A DNA stretch of 5,881 nt from Ruminococcaceae bacterium UBA1448 (GTDB lineage: Bacteria > Bacillota > Clostridia > Oscillospirales > Ruminococcaceae): NCBI GenBank assembly GCA_002329405.1, contig DCTE01000145.1, forward strand, positions 1 to 5,881, read 5' to 3'. Positions 1 through 5,220 of the stretch are shown here, in pieces (the first letter of the stretch is position 1; every line of letters begins with the position of its first letter). The notes below the pieces were generated by a model. The model searched no databases. It had not been told where the DNA came from and saw only the letters and a list, made by a program, of their open reading frames with translations. The position numbers and the translations under genes were made by a program.

Positions 1-2650
1 ACAGATAGTCATACGAATAGCTGCCAAAGTCAAGGGTCTGGATGGTTTCCAGCGTATTCTGGTCGACCAGTTCAGCCGTCCAGCCGTTTTCATCCAGATA
101 GGCGTACAGGATGGTCCCATCGTCCAGTATCTTGTAAAAAGAGTTGTACAGCCCATTTTGGGTATACAGCGGGCTTCCTCCGAGGACCCGTGTCTTCCAC
201 TCGTCCCCGTCCCGTGCCGCCATCACCATCCCGTTGACAAAGGGATAGTTAGCGACTGTAATTTCGGCGGTCAGGGTATTGCCTTCATTGGAAAAGCGGA
301 TTTCTTCAAGGCCTCTGACATCTCCGGCAAACATCCCCTGTTCAGTGATTGCGTCGCGGATGTCGTCCAGCATCAGGATGTTGAAGAGCTGGTCGCTGCC
401 GTCATTCTGCTGCTGGCTCACCATCAGGTTTTGTCCGGCAAAGTTTGCGGTCAGCAGCCCGTCTTCGGTCAGATGTCCGTCCATCCCGTCAATGGTCAGG
501 TAGTCCGACTGGATATCTCCGTCCAGCTTGAACCCCCAGACAAAGCTGACGGAATTGCCGTGAGAATTGACCGAAGAGGATGTGCCGGTGATCTCGAGAT
601 CGTAACGGGATGTTTCACTGACCCGGACATTTTGGATCTGCAGCCGTTCGGTATCTTCGGAATAAACCAGTTCCCCGTCGGGCAGATGGTAAATTTGCAG
701 TTCGGGGGAGCCGGCGTCGGGCCATCCCCAGGCGGCGAGCCATTCCCCGGCCAGGAAGGTCTGCCAGTTGTCCGGCAGTTCAAGCAGCCGGGTATAGCCG
801 GTCACGCCGTCGGCAAACAGGTTGGTAGACCATCCCGAATAGGGGCTGTCCCGGAATTCTTCGGCCAGCGGTTCAAACGGTTCCGGGTTGAGCGAAACCT
901 GCGTTTCTCCCATCGAAAGGATGGTGTTGCTGCTGTCCGACCAGTAGATGACGGGAGTTGTGCCATTTGGATTGACCAGATTGAGATAGATCTCCTGCCA
1001 TTCCTGGGAGTAGTCCATCTCGATTCCAGAGACCGGCTGCCCTGGGTTGGAGAGGATAGCGAGTGCCAGCCGGGAAACAAAATCCGGGTGGATGCCGAAA
1101 TAATCGCCATATTCCCGCAGCCCCCAGACTGTCTCGGCATTGACCAGTGCCGAGAGGATCTGCTGCTGTTCTTCGGGCAGGGCGGCGTACTCTTCCGACT
1201 GCCGCAGCAGCGTATCCCGCAGGGTTTCCTCTGTCCCCAGCGGGACGATGTAGCCGGTCTGCGTCCCATCCTGTGTCAGGATGGCGACCGGGTCGGTCTG
1301 GGAAAAGGCGACGCTGTCTTCGTCAGCGTTGATGGTGAGGGTTGCGTTGTCCGGCAGGTCGGGGAGTGTATCGGTCTGCTGCCAGTTGTCGGGGTCGATC
1401 AGGGCGGAAGTCTGTTCATCCGCCGTAACCGTGACCGGGATACCGGCAAGGTCAGCCGAAAGCAGCGTTCCTGACGGGATCACCGCCTGCTGCCGGACAG
1501 GGTCGGTCAGCAATACCACTGCTCCGGCAATCAGCAGCAAAACAGCGGCAGCCGAGACCCAAACCGCCGGTTTTTTATAGGAAAGTGCGTTTTTGATGCG
1601 GGTTTTGAGGTTGGATTCGCCGAACATCAGCAGCGGCGACAACATCTTATGCTGCCGCACCGACAAATCGAGCAGCGCGCCCGCATAGACGGTCGAAGCC
1701 CCGCTGCCCAGCCGCGAAAGGGCGGCTTCGTCGCAGGAAAGCTCCATATCTTTTGCCGAGTACCGGAGTGCTGCCCAGATCAGCGGGTTGAACCAGTGCA
1801 GGCAGGTCACCGCCAGCGACACCAGCCGGACCAGATGGTCCCCTCTGCGAATATGGATCAGCTCATGCACGACCATACATTCCAGCTGTTCTTCGGGGAA
1901 TTCACCTTCCGGCAGGATGATCCTCGGCCGCAGATAGCCGGTCACCAGCGGGCTTTCAGCGTACCCGGAGGTGTACAGCGTCACCCTCCTTCGGAGCGGA
2001 TGCCGCAGCAGGCGGTTGCAGCGGTCGAAAAGCTGCTGGTCATCATACATACAGGCAGTCTTGTATTTCTGCCGCAGGACCAGCAGGCCGCCCGCCCAGC
2101 CCAGCAAAAACAGCAGGCTGCCGCATCCCCAGATACAGGCCGCGGCCACCATCAGCGGCTGGCGGGTGATGGAATCAGAACCGTTTTGCAAGTCCTGATC
2201 GGTTGCATTCGTCTGCAATGCCGGACTGCTTTCCGGTACAGATGGGGTGGATGCACCCGTGGAATCACTGGGCAGCTCATCCGCACGATCCGTCATTGCG
2301 GCGGAACCGGCCTGCTCAGAAACATTCGCTTCGTCTGTCGAAGTGTCCTCCGGCTGTTCCGGTACAAGTTCGACCGACGGAAAGGATGTGGCAGGCGGCT
2401 GTGTCTGCGCCAGATCCTGAAAGATGGTGTTTTGCGGGGTATATCCGGTATAGGTGAAGATGCTGACCGGGCTTGGAAGGGAGACCGGCAGGATCAGCCG
2501 TAGCAGCACCAGCCCCCACATCGCATAGCAGAACCGCTTGGGGAGCTTTTTCCCCGCAGCCAGCCGGATGATCAGCAGGATTGCCGCGATAATGCCGGCG
2601 GTCAGGCTGGTTTTCAGCGTAAACAAAAAGACAGAAAGGAGTGTGCTCAT
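1..2650 (-). CDS. BlaR1/MecR1-like M56 family membrane metalloprotease with a large extracellular C-terminal region (partial, C terminus beyond window)
   Basis: One open frame runs from ATG 2650 to the left edge (883 codons, no stop), so the C terminus is missing. Seen: membrane segments at about residues 8-30 and 41-58, the second ending in LRLILPVSLPSP, which is typical of M56 proteins; a long S/T/P/D/E/Q-rich loop at 59-165; membrane segment 3 at 166-192; a cytoplasmic protease domain at about 193-360 with ESPLVTGYLRPRIILP (232-247), the zinc motif HELIH (262-266) and SCDEA (305-309), whose Glu308 is the likely third zinc ligand; membrane segment 4 at about 363-382; then some 500 residues predicted outside the cell. 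In BlaR1 and MecR1, ligand binding outside activates the protease, which leads to cleavage of the partner repressor. The start follows the repressor stop by one base, and a GGAGGG ribosome site (2661-2666) lies 10 nt upstream inside the repressor gene, so translation is probably coupled. The outer region shows no recognisable penicillin-binding domain; its ligand is unknown. Family assignment is secure, the signal is not. Confidence 0.93.
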   Translation of the reverse strand, partial: MSTLLSVFLFTLKTSLTAGIIAAILLIIRLAAGKKLPKRFCYAMWGLVLLRLILPVSLPSPVSIFTYTGYTPQNTIFQDLAQTQPPATSFPSVELVPEQPEDTSTDEANVSEQAGSAAMTDRADELPSDSTGASTPSVPESSPALQTNATDQDLQNGSDSITRQPLMVAAACIWGCGSLLFLLGWAGGLLVLRQKYKTACMYDDQQLFDRCNRLLRHPLRRRVTLYTSGYAESPLVTGYLRPRIILPEGEFPEEQLECMVVHELIHIRRGDHLVRLVSLAVTCLHWFNPLIWAALRYSAKDMELSCDEAALSRLGSGASTVYAGALLDLSVRQHKMLSPLLMFGESNLKTRIKNALSYKKPAVWVSAAAVLLLIAGAVVLLTDPVRQQAVIPSGTLLSADLAGIPVTVTADEQTSALIDPDNWQQTDTLPDLPDNATLTINADEDSVAFSQTDPVAILTQDGTQTGYIVPLGTEETLRDTLLRQSEEYAALPEEQQQILSALVNAETVWGLREYGDYFGIHPDFVSRLALAILSNPGQPVSGIEMDYSQEWQEIYLNLVNPNGTTPVIYWSDSSNTILSMGETQVSLNPEPFEPLAEEFRDSPYSGWSTNLFADGVTGYTRLLELPDNWQTFLAGEWLAAWGWPDAGSPELQIYHLPDGELVYSEDTERLQIQNVRVSETSRYDLEITGTSSSVNSHGNSVSFVWGFKLDGDIQSDYLTIDGMDGHLTEDGLLTANFAGQNLMVSQQQNDGSDQLFNILMLDDIRDAITEQGMFAGDVRGLEEIRFSNEGNTLTAEITVANYPFVNGMVMAARDGDEWKTRVLGGSPLYTQNGLYNSFYKILDDGTILYAYLDENGWTAELVDQNTLETIQTLDFGSYSYDYL

Positions 2651-2651
2651 A

Positions 2652-3032
2652 TTATTTCTTCCCTCCTTCTTCTGATCGGGTCTGCCGGTCGATCAAAGCC
2701 TTGAGCTGTGCCGCTTCTTCCTCGGTAAATTCCTCCCTGGAGAGGAAGTTGGTCAGAAACAGCCGGGATGACCCCTTAAACATCCGGTCGACCAGGCTTT
2801 GGCTTTCCGACAGGCAGATCTGTTCCCGGCTGACCAGCGGGATGATAACGGCGTTTTCATTTTTAAGGATGTTCCGTCCGGCCAGCTTTTTGATCACGGT
2901 AAAGACGGTTGATTTTTTCCAGCCGAGCTTTTCCCCGGCCAGCTGCACCAGCGCGGTCGAACGGATGGGCGCGTTTTCCCAGATCAGTTCCATCAGCCGC
3001 AGCTCGGCTTCAAATATCTGAATATTGTCCAT
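2652..3032 (-). CDS. BlaI/MecI/CopY-family winged-helix transcriptional repressor
   Basis: A 126-residue protein, the usual length for BlaI/MecI repressors. These bind operator DNA as dimers and are inactivated by proteolysis triggered by a BlaR1-type partner. Residues 1-70 form the winged-helix domain: an N-terminal helix with AELRLMELIW (9-18), a recognition helix at about 38-52 (WKKSTVFTVIKKLAG) and a wing near 55-70. Residues 74-126 should be the helical dimerisation domain. Asn95-Phe96 in FLTNFLSREEF aligns by eye with the Asn-Phe cleavage site of staphylococcal BlaI and MecI. The ATG at 3032 is chosen because AGGAGG (3039-3044) lies 6 nt upstream; an in-frame TTG at 3050 lies upstream of that ribosome site and is unlikely. 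It is the first gene of an operon with the M56 protease, with a 1-nt gap (TAATATG), and is probably autorepressed through the inverted repeat at 3054-3071. Confidence 0.93.
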   Translation of the reverse strand: MDNIQIFEAELRLMELIWENAPIRSTALVQLAGEKLGWKKSTVFTVIKKLAGRNILKNENAVIIPLVSREQICLSESQSLVDRMFKGSSRLFLTNFLSREEFTEEEAAQLKALIDRQTRSEEGGKK

Positions 3033-3038
3033 AAGACA

Positions 3039-3044
3039 CCTCCT
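3039..3044 (-). promoter_or_regulatory. Ribosome binding site of the BlaI-like repressor
   Basis: A perfect AGGAGG on the minus strand, 6 nt from the ATG at 3032. It fixes the start there rather than at the in-frame TTG at 3050, whose coding sequence would run through the ribosome site itself. Confidence 0.85.
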
Positions 3045-3053
3045 GACCAATAT

Positions 3054-3071
3054 GGTCTATCTTGATAGACC
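3054..3071 (-). promoter_or_regulatory. Putative operator of the BlaI-like repressor (18-bp inverted repeat)
   Basis: Perfect 8-bp arms with a 2-bp centre on the plus strand: GGTCTATC TT GATAGACC. It begins about 4-5 bp downstream of the predicted transcription start, where a bound dimer would block the promoter. A second, shorter repeat, GACCA ATA TGGTC (3045-3057), shares the GGTC half and reaches the ribosome site. BlaI-family repressors typically bind dyads in their own promoter. The arms lack the TACA/TGTA core of staphylococcal bla and mec operators, so the assignment rests on symmetry and position. In RNA the same sequence could form a 7-bp stem with a 4-nt loop, so a role in the 5' leader is an alternative. 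Confidence 0.65.
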
Positions 3072-3081
3072 TTCCAGCTTC

Positions 3082-3110
3082 AGGATAACATATCCTCATC
3101 AGATTGTCAA
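3082..3110 (-). promoter_or_regulatory. Sigma-A-type promoter of the repressor-protease operon
   Basis: On the minus strand: -35 TTGACA (3105-3110, perfect match), a 17-bp spacer, then -10 TATCCT (3082-3087) preceded by TGT, which makes an extended -10. An A/T-rich stretch at about 3111-3127, just upstream of the -35, could act as an UP element. Transcription should start near 3075, giving a leader of about 43 nt before the ATG at 3032. The -10 box also forms one arm of a 15-bp inverted repeat, AGGATA ACA TATCCT (3082-3096), a possible second operator site. Confidence 0.8.
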
Positions 3111-3157
3111 CTCTTTTTTAAAATACTACGAAAGCCTTCCGGGAAAACACAGCAGGT

Positions 3158-3196
3158 CCAGGGCACCAGCCCTGGGTGCGCGTAAGCGCGCAACCC
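3158..3196. repeat. Two overlapping GC-rich inverted repeats between the oxidoreductase terminator and the repressor promoter
   Basis: The first is CCAGGG CACCAG CCCTGG (3158-3175). The second has TGCGCG (3177-3182), loop TAAG and CGCGCA (3187-3192), extended by GGG (3174-3176) and CCC (3194-3196) around one bulged A. They share bases 3174-3175, so the full stems exclude each other in RNA. Neither is followed closely by a T-run on either strand, so they are not convincing terminators. They could be a dispersed extragenic palindrome, a transcript 3' end structure or an unrecognised regulatory site; the function is unknown. Confidence 0.55.
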
Positions 3197-3201
3197 TTTC
3201 C

Positions 3202-3247
3202 AAAAAAAACATAGCCATTGCCCAGTAAAACGAGGCAATGGCGGCTA
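3202..3247 (-). terminator. Rho-independent terminator of the flavodoxin-like gene
   Basis: On the plus strand, CCATTGCC (3215-3222) pairs with GGCAATGG (3234-3241) around an 11-nt loop. The stem extends through TAG/CTA at its base across a small internal bulge. Read on the minus strand, it is followed within two bases by eight T residues (3209-3202). It lies 27 nt beyond the stop codon and should separate this gene from the repressor operon. Confidence 0.88.
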
Positions 3248-3274
3248 AAACAGATAGCAGCTGATGATCTATCC

Positions 3275-3892
3275 TCAGCGGATAAAGTTGGTAGTCCGTT
3301 TGGTGCAGACGGGCGGCTGGATACCGGCCTGTCTGCCTGCTTCGATACATTTGAGCACCCAGGCCATGTTCAGCCCAAGGTTTTTCATCGTGTCGATACC
3401 CTCCTCATCCAGCCGGACATCCTCTGCGGTTCTGCCGTGGGTCATGTTCCAGTAGGTGGAGGAGACGACCGGCATCTCGCTGATGGTGAAATACTTGTTC
3501 ATCACATCAAAGGAAGCGGTTGTACCTGCCCGTCTGGCGTTTAAGACGGCAGCGGCGGGTTTATGGGCAAATGCGTCCTTGCCGGAATAGAAGGCGCGGT
3601 CGAGTACCGCCTGAATCCGGGCGGTCGGATGGGCGTAGTATACCGGCGAACCAAAGACAAACCCATCGCAGCCGCGGGCTGTCTCGACCAGCTTGTTGAC
3701 GATATCGTCGATCACACATCTGCCGAGCTTGCCGCACTGGCCGCAGGCCATGCAGTCGGCGATCGGAGCGTTGCCGATAAAGATGGTTTCGGTGCTGATG
3801 TCCTGTTCTTCAAGGGTACGGGCGACCTCCGCGAGTGCTGCCGCGGTACAGCCGTTTTGGTGTGCGCTTCCGTTGACCAGTAATACTTTCAT
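3275..3892 (-). CDS. Flavodoxin-fold NAD(P)H-dependent oxidoreductase with an iron-sulfur-flavoprotein-like cysteine motif
   Basis: A 205-residue cytoplasmic protein of the NADPH-dependent FMN reductase/iron-sulfur flavoprotein family. Seen: a beta strand followed by the phosphate-binding loop NGSAHQNGCT (7-16), a cysteine motif C47-x2-C50-x2-C53-x5-C59, and the flavin-contacting segment FGSPVYYAHPTARIQAVLDR (80-99). The C-terminal end TNFIR is, from memory, common in clostridial relatives. It probably binds FMN and passes electrons from NAD(P)H or a ferredoxin to an unknown acceptor. Whether the four cysteines hold a 4Fe-4S cluster, as in archaeal Isf, cannot be told from sequence alone. Three in-frame ATGs lie at 3901, 3895 and 3892. 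AAAGGA (3900-3905) overlaps the first and is 8 nt before the third, so 3892 is preferred, with 3895 possible. The gene has its own promoter and terminator, so it appears monocistronic. Confidence 0.88.
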   Translation of the reverse strand: MKVLLVNGSAHQNGCTAAALAEVARTLEEQDISTETIFIGNAPIADCMACGQCGKLGRCVIDDIVNKLVETARGCDGFVFGSPVYYAHPTARIQAVLDRAFYSGKDAFAHKPAAAVLNARRAGTTASFDVMNKYFTISEMPVVSSTYWNMTHGRTAEDVRLDEEGIDTMKNLGLNMAWVLKCIEAGRQAGIQPPVCTKRTTNFIR

Positions 3893-3937
3893 CATGATCA
3901 TCCTTTCATCTGAGGCGGTATGTATTTGCCTGCCAGT

Positions 3938-3966
3938 ATTATAGTCTTTTTTGCCTCATCTGCCAA
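3938..3966 (-). promoter_or_regulatory. Sigma-A-type promoter of the flavodoxin-like gene
   Basis: On the minus strand: -35 TTGGCA (3961-3966, five of six consensus bases), a 17-bp spacer, and -10 TATAAT (3938-3943, perfect). Transcription should begin near 3931, giving a leader of about 40 nt before the ATG at 3892. The promoter lies in the 113-nt gap after the transporter gene, so the oxidoreductase need not depend on read-through. Confidence 0.82.
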
Positions 3967-4014
3967 GTGAAAAACCGGACGGTTGCAAAAACAGGAAATT
4001 TCAGGCCAGCAGGT

Positions 4015-5130
4015 TTACCCCAGACTGCACAGCAGCAGCCCGGCCACCAGCAGCACCGCCAGAAAAATCAGGTTCCAGCAGGTGAAAACCTTCATGAATT
4101 TGCCTTTTCCGCCCGTCTCAGCCGCCCCGTAACAGCGGAAGGAGATGACGCTTGCGAGCGACGCGATCAGCGTCCCCAGCCCGCCGATGTTGACGCCGTA
4201 CAGCAGCGGACGCACCATATCGGTAAAGCCGGAGAGGAGGATGGCGGCGGGGACATTGCTGATGACCTGGCTGAGGACGGCGCCGGTCAGCAGCTCCCGC
4301 CCGGTGACCAGCTTACGGATCAGTTCGCTGACGGCGGGGATATGCTGCATATTGCCGATGAACAGGAAAAAGCAGACAAAGGTCAAAAGCAGCCCGTAGT
4401 CGACATTTTTAAACAGCTTCCGGTCAACAACCGCCACGACTGCCGCGACAATCACCAGCATGACCGGGAATTCGATCACCCGCAGCACGCACAGCAGGCA
4501 GACGATAAACAGCACCAGATAAACCGCCAGTTTTTTGCCGTCGGGTTTGTCCGAATTTTGCGGCGCGATGTCCAGCGCCTTGTTTTTCAGGGTGAAAACC
4601 GCAATAAACAGCATCACCAGCGAGATGACCGTCAGCGGCAGCATCCACAGGATAAACTGCCCGAACGGGACCGAAAAGGAGGAGTAGAGGTAAAGGTTTT
4701 GGGGGTTGCCGATCGGGGTCATCATACTGCCGAGGTTGGCGGCGATTGTCTGCAAAACGATGACCGGAATCATCATTTCTTTCAGGTCAGCCATCGACAG
4801 GATCATCACCGCGAAGGGGACAAAGGTGATCAGTGCGACGTCGTTTGTGATCAGCATACTGGAGAAAAAGCAGAGCGCGACCAGCAGCAAGCTTAAAAGT
4901 CTGGTGGATTTGGCCTTTTTCAACAGTGTTCCCGCGAGATAGTGGAAAACACCGATTCCCCGCATCCCTGCGACCACCAGCATCAGGCAGAACAGCAGCG
5001 ACAGCACCCGGAAATCAAGATAGTCGATGTAGCCGGCCGACGGCGGGACAAAGAATGCCGAAATAACCGCCAGCAGTGCCGAAGCGGACAGCACCGCTTC
5101 CTTTTTGACAAAGTTGAGCACACGTTTCAT
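4015..5130 (-). CDS. Ion transporter superfamily permease (SLC13/CitMHS/ArsB-like)
   Basis: A 371-residue, very hydrophobic protein with about 11 membrane segments, for example near residues 12-31, 42-58, 78-94, 156-180, 201-217, 220-236, 246-260, 282-300, 316-332 and 349-369. It shows the two-repeat pattern of the superfamily. The first half has SSMLITNDVALITFVPF (90-106) followed by ANLGSMMTPIGNPQNLYLYS (131-150). The second half has SQVISNVPAAILLSGF (287-302) followed by NIGGLGTLIASLASVISF (314-331). Such motifs line the substrate site in Na+- or H+-coupled dicarboxylate, citrate and sulfate carriers and in ArsB arsenite pumps. The substrate cannot be assigned: no arsenic, sulfate or citrate gene is nearby. 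ATG 5130 is preceded by GGGAG (5140-5144) at 9 nt. I see no convincing promoter in the 90-nt gap to asnS, so weak read-through from asnS or an atypical promoter is possible. Confidence 0.87.
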   Translation of the reverse strand: MKRVLNFVKKEAVLSASALLAVISAFFVPPSAGYIDYLDFRVLSLLFCLMLVVAGMRGIGVFHYLAGTLLKKAKSTRLLSLLLVALCFFSSMLITNDVALITFVPFAVMILSMADLKEMMIPVIVLQTIAANLGSMMTPIGNPQNLYLYSSFSVPFGQFILWMLPLTVISLVMLFIAVFTLKNKALDIAPQNSDKPDGKKLAVYLVLFIVCLLCVLRVIEFPVMLVIVAAVVAVVDRKLFKNVDYGLLLTFVCFFLFIGNMQHIPAVSELIRKLVTGRELLTGAVLSQVISNVPAAILLSGFTDMVRPLLYGVNIGGLGTLIASLASVISFRCYGAAETGGKGKFMKVFTCWNLIFLAVLLVAGLLLCSLG

Positions 5131-5146
5131 GATGGAGGACTCCCAT

Positions 5147-5158
5147 TATTCAAGAATA
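5147..5158. repeat. Short inverted repeat upstream of the transporter gene
   Basis: TATTC AA GAATA is a 12-bp dyad with perfect 5-bp arms, 16 bp upstream of the transporter ATG and just before its ribosome site. Its position would suit an operator, but a dyad this short can occur by chance and no regulator is encoded beside it. Confidence 0.3.
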
Positions 5159-5182
5159 GGTTGATTGCTGCCTTTTGGCGTT

Positions 5183-5210
5183 AAAATGCCCCAGGCGTTG
5201 GCCCGGGGCA
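5183..5210 (-). terminator. Probable intrinsic terminator of asnS
   Basis: On the plus strand, TGCCCC (5187-5192) pairs with GGGGCA (5205-5210). After an A-C mismatch the stem continues as GGC/GCC around a GTTG loop. On the minus strand it starts 10 nt beyond the asnS stop codon and is followed directly by four T residues (5186-5183). The stem is strong but the T-run short, so termination may be partial and some read-through into the transporter gene is possible. Confidence 0.7.
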
Positions 5211-5220
5211 AAAGAAATGA

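Noticed and set aside
131..142. SFYK (residues 837-840) as a possible SxxK acylation site of a penicillin-binding sensor
   Set aside because: It sits in a strand-rich stretch, not at the start of a helix, and I see no SxN or KTG partners at suitable distances.
802..1269. Minus-strand open frame of 155 codons
   Set aside because: It overlaps the M56 gene in another frame; its Arg/Ser/Trp/Pro-rich composition is typical of an out-of-frame reading.
158..1474. Long open frame (438 codons) on the plus strand
   Set aside because: It lies wholly opposite the M56 protease frame, has no ribosome site or recognisable domain, and its composition reflects the reverse complement of GC-rich codons. It is an antisense shadow.
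1649..2503. Plus-strand open frame of 284 codons
   Set aside because: It is antisense to the membrane and protease domains of the M56 gene, whose HELIH and BlaR1 motifs are unmistakable on the other strand.
1..2650. Possible frameshift or pseudogene in the M56 gene
   Set aside because: The frame was read codon by codon from 2650 to the left edge and remains open, with coherent protein sequence throughout.
3253..3273. GATAG and CTATC half-sites resembling the repressor operator arms
   Set aside because: They are only 5-bp arms 11 bp apart, next to the oxidoreductase stop codon and far from the repressor promoter; probably chance.
3970..3990. Possible terminator after the transporter gene
   Set aside because: The stem would be only about four base pairs (AACC/GGTT) before a T-run, too weak to call.
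3967..4896. Plus-strand open frame of 309 codons rich in Gln, Asp and His
   Set aside because: It is the reverse complement of a membrane protein gene, which commonly gives hydrophilic antisense frames. The transporter motifs on the minus strand are clear.
5134..5143. GGAG GA CTCC dyad covering the transporter ribosome site as a self-sequestering hairpin
   Set aside because: The 2-nt loop is too tight to fold as RNA and the arms are only four bases long.
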